In this document: positions 17,410 through 27,913 of the stretch, in pieces | How the letters are laid out: each line of letters begins with the position of its first letter | Numbering within the stretch: the first letter of the stretch is position 1 | Source: Mycobacterium asiaticum | Lineage (GTDB): Bacteria > Actinomycetota > Actinomycetes > Mycobacteriales > Mycobacteriaceae | Assembly (NCBI RefSeq): GCF_001673365.1 | Contig: NZ_LZLS01000065.1 | Span: 1-64,000 of the forward strand | DNA length: 64,000 nucleotides | Direction: 5' to 3' | Program-made: the position numbers and the translations under genes | The notes under the pieces: generated by a model | What the model saw: the letters and a program-made list of their open reading frames with translations, nothing else | Databases searched by the model: none | What the model was told of the DNA's origin: nothing

Positions 17410-18933
17410 GTGCTCCTTCTCGACGTAGCAAGCACATCGCTTAAGGTCGGCGCTACCTCCTCGCGCCTGGCCAAGGTCAGCCACATCGCCGATCTGCTGC
17501 GGCGTGCCGCCGGCGCCGGCGAACTTGTCGCGACCGTCGTGTCGTGGCTGTCCGGCGAGTTGCGGCAACGCCAGATCGGGGTCGGCTGGGCCGCGCTGCG
17601 CTCCCTCCCGCCCCCCGCATCGGATCCGGTGCTGACCGTAGGCGAGGTCGACGCCACATTCACCGAGATCGGCGGCGTCTGCGGCAAGGGCTCCCAGTCC
17701 CGCCGCGCGGGGTTGATCAACGGGTTGTTCGCCGCGGCCACCGAGACCGAGCAGACCTTTCTCGTGCGCCTGCTAAGCGGTGAGTTGCGCCAGGGCGCCC
17801 TGATCGGCGTCATGACCGACGCGGTTGCCAAAGCGGCGGGCATCCCCGCCGCCGCGGTCCAGCGGGCGGCCATGCTGGGCGGGGATCTGCCGGCGGTGGC
17901 CGCGACGGCATTAACCGGTGCCTCCCTCGACCAGTTCGCTCTGCAAGTCGGCCGGCCGGTCGGCCCGATGCTGGCCCAGACCGCGACCAGCGTCGCCGAC
18001 GCGCTCGAAAAGCACAGCGGCACATCGATCTTCGAGGCGAAGCTGGATGGGGCACGAGTACAGATCCACCGGTCCGGCCGAAATGTCACCGTCTACACGC
18101 GCAGCCTGGACGATGTCACCGCGCGACTTCCCGAGGTGGTCGAAGCGACCCTTGCCTTGCCAGTTCGGGACCTGGTCGCCGACGGCGAGGCGATCGCGTT
18201 GCGTCCAGACAATCGTCCACACCGCTTCCAGGTCACCGCGTCGCGGTTCGGCCGATCCGTCGATGTAGCCAATGCTCGTGCCGCCCAGCCACTTTCGGTG
18301 TTCTTCTTCGACATCCTGCACCGCGACGGCGCCGACCTGCTCGACGCCCCAACCACCGAGCGACTGGCCGCCCTGGACTCACTGATCCCGCCGACCCAGC
18401 GAGTAGACCGGTTGACCACTTCCGATCCGTCGGCGGCGACGGCATTCCTGACTTCGACCCTGCGGGCCGGACACGAGGGGGTAATGGCCAAAGCGCCGGG
18501 CGCACCGTATCAAGCCGGCCGACGCGGAGCCGGTTGGCTCAAGATCAAACCGGTACACACCCTGGACCTGGTGGTGCTGGCAGTCGAGTGGGGTTCAGGC
18601 CGGCGCACCGGCAAGTTGTCCAACATCCACCTGGGTGCGCGCGACCCCGAGACCGGCAAATTCGTGATGGTGGGCAAGACATTCAAGGGCATGACGGACC
18701 GAATGCTGGCGTGGCAGACAGCCCGGTTCAGCGAGATCGCGGTCGGCGGCACGGACGGTTACGTCGTGCACGTCCGGCCAGAACAGGTGGTCGAGATAGC
18801 GCTGGACGGAGTGCAGGCCTCGACCCGCTACCCCGGCGGAGTGGCGCTGCGCTTTGCGCGCGTGGTGCGCTACCGCGACGACAAACGCCCCGACGAAGCC
18901 GACACCATCGACGCCGTTCGCGCCCTGTACTGA
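17410..18933 (+). CDS. ligB: ATP-dependent DNA ligase LigB
   Basis: A protein of 507 residues, the length of M. tuberculosis LigB (Rv3062). Motif [14 protein letters not shown] (about residues 207-220) supplies the adenylated Lys. Motifs III (FFFDILH), IV (EGVMAK) and V (GWLKIKP) follow, then an OB-fold. An N-terminal DNA-binding domain precedes the catalytic core. Mycobacteria have NAD-dependent LigA for replication, and LigB is an accessory ligase. GTG 17410 is chosen by family length; GTG 17380 would add ten residues. Confidence 0.94.
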   Translation: MLLLDVASTSLKVGATSSRLAKVSHIADLLRRAAGAGELVATVVSWLSGELRQRQIGVGWAALRSLPPPASDPVLTVGEVDATFTEIGGVCGKGSQSRRAGLINGLFAAATETEQTFLVRLLSGELRQGALIGVMTDAVAKAAGIPAAAVQRAAMLGGDLPAVAATALTGASLDQFALQVGRPVGPMLAQTATSVADALEKHSGTSIFEAKLDGARVQIHRSGRNVTVYTRSLDDVTARLPEVVEATLALPVRDLVADGEAIALRPDNRPHRFQVTASRFGRSVDVANARAAQPLSVFFFDILHRDGADLLDAPTTERLAALDSLIPPTQRVDRLTTSDPSAATAFLTSTLRAGHEGVMAKAPGAPYQAGRRGAGWLKIKPVHTLDLVVLAVEWGSGRRTGKLSNIHLGARDPETGKFVMVGKTFKGMTDRMLAWQTARFSEIAVGGTDGYVVHVRPEQVVEIALDGVQASTRYPGGVALRFARVVRYRDDKRPDEADTIDAVRALY

Positions 18934-19031
18934 TCCGGGAGCTGCGGCGCTAACGAGTATGCGACGCGACATGCCCGCCTGGCTTCAAGCGGTAAATTCA
19001 CTCTGGCCAGTGACGTTGAGAAGGAGCCGCC

Positions 19032-21269
<2,238 letters not shown>

Positions 21270-21280
21270 AATCGGAACCG

Positions 21281-22795
21281 ATGAGAGTCGGTATCGACTT
21301 CGGCACCACCCACACCGTCGCTGCGATTGTCGATCGCGGGAATTACCCGGTCGTCGCGTTCGACGGGGTGGACGCATGGCCGTCATTGATCGCCGCCAAC
21401 GCCGCGGGCGAACTCAGGTTTGGCCTGGACGCCGCCGCAGTCCGCCACCAGCCGGGCTGGTCGGTGCTCCGGTCGTTCAAGCGCCTGCTGGGCGACGCCG
21501 GACCACACACCACAGTGAATTTGGCTGGACGCGAACACCGGTTGGCCGATCTGCTCACTGGCTTCCTCACACAGCTCAAGAGCGATCTCTGCCACCGCTC
21601 GAATGCCGGCGCCGCCGCGACCGAGCGCATCGAAGCCGCGATCAGTGTGCCCGCCAATTCCTCTAGCACCCAACGCTTTATGACGCTGGACGCCTTCGTG
21701 GCGGCGGGTTTCCAGGTGGTGGCATTGTTGAACGAACCCTCGGCCGCGGGGCTGGAATACGCCCACCGGTACCGTTCGACGATCACCGCCAAGCGCGAGT
21801 ACGTATTGATCTACGACCTGGGTGGCGGCACCTTTGACGCGTCGCTGCTAAAGATGGCCGGGCACGTGAACGAAGTCGTGGTCAGCGAGGGCATCCAGCG
21901 GTTGGGCGGGGACGATTTCGACGACGCGATCGCACAGCTGGTCGTTGCCCAGTCGAAGCTGCCGCAGCTTGACGCGGAGAACTACGCGTTGTTGGTGGAG
22001 GAATGCGCCGCGCGCAAAGAGGCGGTCGGCCCGCAGACGCGCCGATTTCTCGTTGATCTGGCCACCCTCGACCCGGATCGGCCGCCATTCTTCTGCCCGA
22101 TCGACGACGTCTACGCGGTCTGCGCACCGCTGGTCGACAAGACCAGCGAATTGCTCTCCCGGGTGCTGCACGACCCGGCCGGCGACGGCAAGGACGTCCC
22201 GTGGTCGGAGGTGGCCGGCATCTACGTGGTCGGCGGTGCGGGTAGTTTTCCGCTCGTTTCTCGCATGCTGCGGGCGGAGTTCGGCGAAAAGCGGGTCAAA
22301 CGCTCACCGCACCCGTTCGCGGCGACAGCCATTGGCCTCGCGGTGTTTCTCGACACCGACGCCGGTTTTGTTCTCTCCGAACGATTTTCGCGACATTTCG
22401 GTGTGTTCCGCGAGGCGCAGGCCGGTTCTGACGTGATTTTCGACCCGATCGTCCCCAAGGACGCCTCGCTGCCCGCCGATGGCCGCACGCCGCTGGTGGT
22501 GAGCCGCACCTACCGTGCCGCGCACAACATCGGGCATTTCCGCTTCGTGGAATGCAGCCGGCTGGTCAATGGCCGTCCCGACGGAGATGTCACCCCGTAT
22601 GACCCGGTGCTGTTTCCGTTCGACCCGTCCCTGCACGACCGGGATGATCTCGGCCGCCAACCGGTCGGAAGATGCAGCGACGGACCGCAGGTGGAGGAAC
22701 GCTACGTCGTTGCCCCGAGCGGGGCGGTAGAAGTGACCCTTACGACGCAACCGGCCGGTTTCCGGCGCACTTTCCGTCTCGAACGGCGTGCCTGA
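21281..22795 (+). CDS. Hsp70-family (actin-like ATPase) protein, truncated substrate domain
   Basis: A 504-residue protein. Phosphate-1 MRVGIDFGTTHTVAAIV, phosphate-2 LIYDLGGGTFDASLL, and the adenosine motif GIYVVGGAGSFPLVSRML define an Hsp70-type nucleotide domain (about residues 1-370). The remaining 130 residues are shorter than and unlike the DnaK peptide-binding domain, so it is not DnaK but one of the divergent actinobacterial Hsp70-like proteins. There is no DnaJ or GrpE gene nearby. The client is unknown. It overlaps the start of the nitroreductase by eight bases. Confidence 0.88.
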   Translation: MRVGIDFGTTHTVAAIVDRGNYPVVAFDGVDAWPSLIAANAAGELRFGLDAAAVRHQPGWSVLRSFKRLLGDAGPHTTVNLAGREHRLADLLTGFLTQLKSDLCHRSNAGAAATERIEAAISVPANSSSTQRFMTLDAFVAAGFQVVALLNEPSAAGLEYAHRYRSTITAKREYVLIYDLGGGTFDASLLKMAGHVNEVVVSEGIQRLGGDDFDDAIAQLVVAQSKLPQLDAENYALLVEECAARKEAVGPQTRRFLVDLATLDPDRPPFFCPIDDVYAVCAPLVDKTSELLSRVLHDPAGDGKDVPWSEVAGIYVVGGAGSFPLVSRMLRAEFGEKRVKRSPHPFAATAIGLAVFLDTDAGFVLSERFSRHFGVFREAQAGSDVIFDPIVPKDASLPADGRTPLVVSRTYRAAHNIGHFRFVECSRLVNGRPDGDVTPYDPVLFPFDPSLHDRDDLGRQPVGRCSDGPQVEERYVVAPSGAVEVTLTTQPAGFRRTFRLERRA

Positions 22796-23510
22796 AGCGA
22801 TGGAACTCTACGACGCAATGCGCACCGCGTTCGCAGCGCGTGAATTCACCGACGACCCGCTGCCCGACGACGTCTTGTACCGCATCTTCGACAACGCCCG
22901 GTTCGCCCCGAGTGGCGGTAATCGCCAAGGCGCGCACGTGACCGTGGTCCGCGACGTCGAAATCCGCCGTCAGTTGGCCGAGCTCGGCGTGCTCGCCTCC
23001 CGTCGCTACTTCGCGCAGCTGAACGCAGGTGAATACCCTTGGAACACACTGCATCCCAGCCAGGTTCCGCAGAGCGTCATCGACGCGACCGATGTTCCCG
23101 AGGCGTTTATCGCACCTATCGCGAAGGCCCCCGTTGTGTTGGTAGTGTCCGTCGATTTAGGAGTTGTCGCGGCCATCGATCAGGATCTGGACCGAGTGGG
23201 CCTGGCCGCCGGCGCGTCGGTATACCCGCTGGTTTGGAACATCCTGCTGGCCGCTCGAAACGAGGGGTACGGAGGCACGATGACGACGATGGCCATTGCG
23301 CGCGAAGACCGCGTCCGGAATCTGTTGCGTATTCCAGACACGCACGCCGTCGCCGCGTTGGTGCCGCTGGGCAAACCCACTCGTCAGTTGACCAAGTTGC
23401 GTCGTCGGGCGGTCTCGGAGTTCGTCACCCAGGACCGTTTCGACGGCTCGGTCTTCGAGGACGGACGTGCCTCAAACCGCTTTCAAACCGCTTTCGTGAC
23501 GCCCACGTAG
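22788..23510 (+). CDS. Nitroreductase family FMN protein
   Basis: A 240-residue nitroreductase-fold protein. REFTDDPLPDDVL, RFAPSGGNRQ (FMN contact, about residues 38-47) and AARNEGYGGTMTTM near residue 160 are typical. It should use NAD(P)H to reduce nitro or quinone compounds. GTG 22788 overlaps the Hsp70-like stop; ATG 22800 (MELYDAM) is an equally plausible start. The C-terminus overlaps the convergent porin gene by 28 bases, which is unusually long. Confidence 0.9.
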   Translation: MPEAMELYDAMRTAFAAREFTDDPLPDDVLYRIFDNARFAPSGGNRQGAHVTVVRDVEIRRQLAELGVLASRRYFAQLNAGEYPWNTLHPSQVPQSVIDATDVPEAFIAPIAKAPVVLVVSVDLGVVAAIDQDLDRVGLAAGASVYPLVWNILLAARNEGYGGTMTTMAIAREDRVRNLLRIPDTHAVAALVPLGKPTRQLTKLRRRAVSEFVTQDRFDGSVFEDGRASNRFQTAFVTPT

Positions 23511-24187
23511 GAGATCACCACGTCTGACTCGTCGGTCATGCGGGTCAGGGTCGCATACGAGCGGACGAACGACTGGCCCACGCAGCCGTCGATCTTCATG
23601 TGGAAATCGCTGATCATCACCCACGGATTAGCGCCCCTGAACTCTTTCCTGGCGACCGGCACCACCACGACGAATCCGGGCTTGAGTCCCACGCTGACCA
23701 CCCCGCTGTAGGGGGTGGTGATCAGCGGCAGCAGCGCGGGGCCGTTGCCGACTCCCGGTCCCACCGGTAGCTGCGCGCCGAGGGACGGGGCCACTCCACC
23801 GCTGTTGGCGATCGTGACGCCGTTGGCGGTGCTCATGTCGATCCCGCAACCGATCTCGTAGCCGACCTCGAGCGAGCCGTGCGGTTCCGGCCCGACGACC
23901 GAGCCGACGAAGATCCCGCTGGACAGGTATTCGCGGGAGGACACCGCGGTGGTCAGCGGTGGGATCGGCAGTTGCCGCTCTTCTTTGGCGCCGAGGGCCA
24001 GGGTGTACCCGTCGGGCGTGGTCACCCGGGACGGGGGGTTGGAGGGCACCGCGCCGTTGTCTGGAACTACCGCGCCGGCAGGAGCCGCCGGCTCGGGCTC
24101 GGCGGCAGCGGGAGGCGCGATCGTGGCGAACCCTAGGCATACTGCGACAACCGCAGCACGGCGAACTACCGCGAAGATCGGCATCAC
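23483..24187 (-). CDS. MspA-family outer-membrane porin homologue
   Basis: A 234-residue exported protein. The signal peptide (AVVRRAAVVAVCLGFATIAPPAAA) is followed by a Pro/Ala linker. The mature part has the MspA pattern: strand SSGIFVGSVVGPEPHGSLEVGYEIGCGID compared with MspA SGRAKYIVAGP...GTLELGYQIG, a LGNGP-like segment (GVGNGPALLPL), and a C-terminal segment ending SDVVISYVGVTKAV. It would form an octameric beta-barrel in the mycomembrane. Two Cys (GCGID and DGCVG) may bond. Whether it forms an open pore is unknown. Confidence 0.8.
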   Translation of the reverse strand: MMPIFAVVRRAAVVAVCLGFATIAPPAAAEPEPAAPAGAVVPDNGAVPSNPPSRVTTPDGYTLALGAKEERQLPIPPLTTAVSSREYLSSGIFVGSVVGPEPHGSLEVGYEIGCGIDMSTANGVTIANSGGVAPSLGAQLPVGPGVGNGPALLPLITTPYSGVVSVGLKPGFVVVVPVARKEFRGANPWVMISDFHMKIDGCVGQSFVRSYATLTRMTDESDVVISYVGVTKAV

Positions 24188-24380
24188 TGGCCCACCGTAG
24201 GCACGGTCCGATTCGTTCCGCGGCTTTGCTCGACTGCTAACTCCCAGTTGTTGTTGGTTTGTGGCTGGTTCGCGACCGAGCCGAGGCAGGCTGGGAGGGC
24301 CGCCTGTGGATGCGCTGCCTTTTTGTCCCGCTCAGCGGTACGGTTGGTAACGCCGGTAGTTCGTGGCAGAGAGGGCGATC

Positions 24381-24635
24381 ATGATGTTGCAGAAGTTCGC
24401 TTGGTCGCTGTTGACCGGCATTATCGGGCTGATCATCGCCATCGGAGCCGGCTCCGGAGTGGCCCGCGCGGATCCCGACGACGCAACGCCTCCGGTCATC
24501 GACGATTTCGCTACGACGCTCTACCCCGCCCTGTCGTTGGATCCACGCGATCGAGACGGCCGGTCATTCGAGTGGCCGGGTACCGGGAATTACTGCCAGA
24601 ACCGCTTCGTCACGTGCCGGGTCGGCGGGTTCTGA
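24381..24635 (+). CDS. Small secreted protein of unknown function
   Basis: An 84-residue protein. A hydrophobic signal (LQKFAWSLLTGIIGLIIAIGAG) ends in ARADPDD, a typical signal-peptidase site for mycobacterial exported proteins. The mature 54 residues contain two Cys near the end (YCQNRFVTCRVGG), likely a disulphide. ATG 24381 follows AGAGAGG; a GTG at 24363 would add six residues. Fifteen bases separate it from the following SDR. No family recognised. Confidence 0.65.
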   Translation: MMLQKFAWSLLTGIIGLIIAIGAGSGVARADPDDATPPVIDDFATTLYPALSLDPRDRDGRSFEWPGTGNYCQNRFVTCRVGGF

Positions 24636-24649
24636 CCTAGCGCGCGTCA

Positions 24650-25480
24650 ATGTCGACCTGGCTCATCACCGGTTGCTCGACCGGACTTGGTCGTGCGCTC
24701 GCCGAGGCTGTGATCGGCGTCGGCCACAATGCTGTTGTCACCGCGCGCGACGTCACCAAGGTCGCCGACCTGGCCGAGGCCACACCCGATCGGGTGCTCG
24801 CCGTAGAGCTGGACGTCACTGACGCTGAGCAGGTCACCGCGGCCGTGCAACAAGCTCAGGACCGGTTCGACGGCATCGACGTTCTGGTCAACAACGCCGG
24901 CTACGGCTACCGTGCCGCCGTTGAGGAAGGCGAGGACGCCGCCGTCCGCACCCTGTTTGAAACACACTTCTTCGGCACCGTCGCCATGATCAAAGCGGTC
25001 TTGCCCGACATGCGGGAGCGCCGGTCCGGGGCAATTGTCAATATCTCCTCGATCGGAGTGCAATTGACGCCGGTGGGTTCGGGCTACTACTCGGCAGCCA
25101 AGGCGGCAATCGAGGGACTCAGCGGAGCACTGCACGGTGAGCTTGCGCCACTGGGCATTTCGGTTACCGTGGTCGAGCCCGGGGCATTCCGCACCGACTT
25201 CGCCGGACGTTCTCTGCTACAGACCGCCACGGTCATCGATGACTATGCCGACACCGCCGGGCGGCGCCGCAAGGAAAACGACACCATGCACGGCAAGCAG
25301 ACCGGCGACCCGGTCAAAGCGGGCGCGGCTATCGTTACCGCCGTCGAGTCGGACGAGCCTCCCGCATTTCTGTTGCTCGGCGAGGACGCGTTGTTCTCCT
25401 ACCGCTACATCGCAGAGCGGCGCGCCAAAGAGGTCGACGCGTGGGAACAACTCACCATCAACACCACCTTTGACGACTGA
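24650..25480 (+). CDS. Short-chain dehydrogenase/reductase
   Basis: A 276-residue classical SDR. TGCSTGLG is the cofactor loop, VNNAGYG is the NAG motif, NISSIG holds the catalytic Ser and YYSAAKAA the catalytic Tyr-Lys. It resembles the group of oxidoreductases annotated as retinol or 17beta-HSD-like. The C-terminal extension (SYRYIAERRAKEVDAWEQL) is typical of this subgroup. Substrate unknown. It is separated from the downstream membrane protein by eight bases. Confidence 0.88.
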   Translation: MSTWLITGCSTGLGRALAEAVIGVGHNAVVTARDVTKVADLAEATPDRVLAVELDVTDAEQVTAAVQQAQDRFDGIDVLVNNAGYGYRAAVEEGEDAAVRTLFETHFFGTVAMIKAVLPDMRERRSGAIVNISSIGVQLTPVGSGYYSAAKAAIEGLSGALHGELAPLGISVTVVEPGAFRTDFAGRSLLQTATVIDDYADTAGRRRKENDTMHGKQTGDPVKAGAAIVTAVESDEPPAFLLLGEDALFSYRYIAERRAKEVDAWEQLTINTTFDD

Positions 25481-25488
25481 GGACAACC

Positions 25489-26247
25489 ATGATCGTCGCT
25501 CACCTCGCCGACTCCACCAGTGGTGCCGCGATGGCGGGGGCGGTTATCGGTGCGCTGGTGTTGCCGGCCGTGGGCCTAACGCTGTTGATCCTTGGGGTTC
25601 GCAATCGTGCGCGGACACGCCGAGGGTGGGTGCCCGGCTACCCGGGTTATCCCCCGGCCTACCCTCCGACTCCGGGATACCCGCCGGGCGCTCCGGGATA
25701 TGCCCCGGGTGGCTACCCGCCGAGGGCCCCGCAGCCACCCAAGGCCGGCACCGGTCTGATCATCAGCGGCATCGTGCTGCTCGCCGTGGGTGCGTTGGGC
25801 ATCATCGGCTCAATGGCGGTGGTTGTCGGCCGCAGTTCCCACCTGGCGGTCGGCGACTGCTTCACCAACGATGCGGTCGACCGGCATTGGTGGCAGCCGA
25901 CAAGCTGCCAGGATCCTGAAGCGGTCCTGGAATATGCGACGAAAGTCGGCTCGGACGGAAACTGCCCAGACGGCAAACTCGTTAGCAGCAGCTATCTTTC
26001 AGTCGAACACGACGGTGTGCGCCGCTGCTTTTTGCCCAACCTGATAGAAGGCCACTGCTACACACCCGAACGCAACGACGAGACGGTCCGTACGGTGGGC
26101 TGCGGCGCCAGCGGCAAGGTGATTCGCGTCGTCAAACGGGTGGATAACACCACCGACACGTCTGCCTGCCCTTCCGGCACGCACGGTGTCTCATTCCCCA
26201 AGCCCAAGCGGACGTATTGTACCGAGCGTACCCAGGGAATCGTTTGA
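25489..26247 (+). CDS. Proline-rich membrane protein with extracytoplasmic Cys-rich domain
   Basis: A 252-residue protein. A first membrane helix (about residues 15-36) is followed by a Pro/Gly/Tyr-rich repeat (PGYPPAYPPTPGYPPG and similar, residues 50-85), a second helix (LIISGIVLLAVGALGIIGSM) and a 150-residue outer domain with six or more Cys (GDCFTND, TSCQD, NCPDG). The outer domain resembles LppU/SCO3897-like domains of Actinobacteria that accompany DUF4190-type helices. Function is unknown. It probably follows the SDR on one transcript. Confidence 0.7.
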   Translation: MIVAHLADSTSGAAMAGAVIGALVLPAVGLTLLILGVRNRARTRRGWVPGYPGYPPAYPPTPGYPPGAPGYAPGGYPPRAPQPPKAGTGLIISGIVLLAVGALGIIGSMAVVVGRSSHLAVGDCFTNDAVDRHWWQPTSCQDPEAVLEYATKVGSDGNCPDGKLVSSSYLSVEHDGVRRCFLPNLIEGHCYTPERNDETVRTVGCGASGKVIRVVKRVDNTTDTSACPSGTHGVSFPKPKRTYCTERTQGIV

Positions 26248-26258
26248 GGCACAGTCGA

Positions 26259-26696
26259 TTACGACTTCCGGCGGAGTTTTCCGGAAAGCAGCGCGTCCAT
26301 CGAGTAACGCCCCGGCCCCAAAAAGACCAGCAGGAAAAAGGCGAAGCAAAAAAGGACTGCCAACGTGCCACCATTACCGTCCGGCGGGTCGCCGATCGGC
26401 CAGAGCGCGTGCGGTTGGTGCATCCAGAAATAGGCGACCGCCATCTGGCCGGAGGCGACGAAAGCCGCTATGCGAGTGCATAACCCGAACGCAATCAACA
26501 GCCCGGCAACAAGTTCGATCAACCCCGCATACCAGCCCGGCCATTCCAGGACATCGACGTGATGCCCCGGCGCTATCGGCCAGCCGAACAGGATCATCGA
26601 ACCGAACCCCGCGAAAAGCGTGCCGTACACCAGACGGAACAGGCTGATCACCGCCGGGGAAAATGCGGCGAGGCGGTGGTTGAGAGTGGTCGTCAT
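26259..26696 (-). CDS. DoxX family membrane protein
   Basis: A 145-residue protein with four hydrophobic helices. The first is LFRLVYGTLFAGFGSMILFG, followed by WYAGLIELVAGLLIAFG, MAVAYFWMHQPHALWP and a C-terminal LFCFAFFLLVFLGPGRYSMD, the order seen in DoxX/SURF4-like proteins. In mycobacteria a DoxX protein partners superoxide dismutase and a thiosulphate sulphurtransferase in redox homeostasis; no such partner is adjacent here. ATG 26696 gives family length; an upstream ATG at 26759 adds 21 residues that do not fit. Confidence 0.85.
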   Translation of the reverse strand: MTTTLNHRLAAFSPAVISLFRLVYGTLFAGFGSMILFGWPIAPGHHVDVLEWPGWYAGLIELVAGLLIAFGLCTRIAAFVASGQMAVAYFWMHQPHALWPIGDPPDGNGGTLAVLFCFAFFLLVFLGPGRYSMDALLSGKLRRKS

Positions 26697-26795
26697 GAGG
26701 TCCACCGTACGGCTGATATCGCTTGGCTCAAATTGTGGGATCGATGTCTGCTGAGCCACTCACACCCACGCGGGCCAAACTCTTAACGTCGGTGC

Positions 26796-27431
26796 ATGCA
26801 CACGATTCCAACGCTCATCGACACCAAGGTTGCCCGGGCAGCAACACAATTCGCGCAATCTACCGAGTCGACATCGGTGTTCAACCACAGCGTGCGCAGC
26901 TATCTGTTCGCAGAGTTGCTCGCCGCGCATGACGGATTGCACCCAGGATCGGATTACGACAGTGAAACTCTGTTTCTGGGCAGCGTTTTGCATGATCTCG
27001 GCGCGGGTAGCGCCGCCGAAGGCAAGGAACGCTTCGAGGTCGAAGGCGCCGACTTGGCTGCAACGTTGTTGACCGAGCACGGCTGCGATCGCGCCCAGGT
27101 GGACGCCGTGTGGGAGGCCATCGCGTTGCACAGCTCGTTCGGTATCGCACAACGACGCGGGCCGACCTGCTATCTGGTCAACGGCGGTGTCGGAATCGAC
27201 TTCGGCCGCAATGCCGAATTCGTGGAGGAACAGGCCGCCGCGGCGATCCACGGGAAGTATCCACGCCTGTCGATGGCCAAGTCGCTGATGGACGCGATCG
27301 AGGCACAAGCACAACGCAGTCCCGAAGCCGGGCAGCCCTACACGATGGGCGGCGAAGTATTACGCGAACGCCGGGACAACGGGATCACCTTGCTCGAACA
27401 GCTTGCCGCACATAGTCGCTGGGGCCGGTAG
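26796..27431 (+). CDS. HD domain hydrolase, cyanamide hydratase-like
   Basis: A 211-residue HD-fold protein. The first metal His lies in NHSVRSY and the HD pair in LGSVLHDLG (about residues 68-71); the later LHSSFGIA carries another metal-binding His. This spacing resembles the cyanamide hydratase/YedJ-like group of HD proteins. The natural substrate is unknown. It is 36 bases from the divergent DoxX start in the opposite direction and ends 47 bases before the broken mmr gene. Confidence 0.82.
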   Translation: MHTIPTLIDTKVARAATQFAQSTESTSVFNHSVRSYLFAELLAAHDGLHPGSDYDSETLFLGSVLHDLGAGSAAEGKERFEVEGADLAATLLTEHGCDRAQVDAVWEAIALHSSFGIAQRRGPTCYLVNGGVGIDFGRNAEFVEEQAAAAIHGKYPRLSMAKSLMDAIEAQAQRSPEAGQPYTMGGEVLRERRDNGITLLEQLAAHSRWGR

Positions 27432-27478
27432 TCCTCAGCTCATCCAATAGTGTGCGTGTGTACACGAAAGGATGAAGC

Positions 27479-27802
27479 GTGGCTTACCTGTTTCTATTCG
27501 TCGCAATCTTCGCCGAGGTCGTCGCCACCAGCTTGCTGAAGGGCACCGACGGGTTCAGCCGGTTGTGGCCGACCGTAGTCTGCCTGCTCTGCTAACACGT
27601 CTCGTTTGCGCTACTCGCACTGTCCATCTCGCGCGGCATGCAGACCGATATCGCCTATGCGCTGTGGTCGGCAATCGGCACCGCAGCAATCGTCGTGATC
27701 GCGGTGTTATTCCTCGGCTCCCCGCTCTCGGCGGCCAAAATTGTCGGCGTTGCGCTGATCATCACCGGCGTGGTCACGCTAAATCTCGGCGGTGCCCACT
27801 GA
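27479..27802 (+). pseudogene. mmr: Small multidrug resistance efflux gene mmr, broken by in-frame stop
   Basis: Translation from GTG 27479 gives the four-helix SMR transporter pattern: AYLFLFVAIFAEVVATSLLKG with the essential Glu of helix 1, then FALLALSISRGMQTDIAYALWS and SAAKIVGVALIITGVVTLNLGG. The frame is intact over 107 codons, the exact length of mycobacterial Mmr, except codon 39 (27593-27595) is TAA where relatives have Tyr. The next codons CAC GTC TCG also differ from relatives. The product would stop in helix 2, so the drug pump is probably inactive, unless this is a base-call error. M. tuberculosis mmr (Rv3065) is likewise near cstA. Confidence 0.88.
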
Positions 27803-27836
27803 GCGACCTGATTTCTTCCACCATAACCCGGTGGCG

Positions 27837-27855
27837 GGGGCTTGCGGCAAGGCCC
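27837..27855 (+). promoter_or_regulatory. Rifamycin-associated element (RAE) upstream of helR
   Basis: The 19-mer GGGGCTTGCGGCAAGGCCC is identical to the rifamycin-associated element as I recall it from actinobacterial rifamycin-inactivation genes. It is 58 bases before the helicase start. TTGCGG inside the element (27842-27847) and CACAAT at 27867-27872 are spaced 19 bases and could be the promoter. Drug-induced expression of the helicase is therefore predicted. The 19-base identity is from memory. Confidence 0.85.
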
Positions 27856-27913
27856 GGGGGGTGGCGCACAATAGCTGCCCGAACGGCTGCCCGGACGTCA
27901 GGGGGATCACCAA

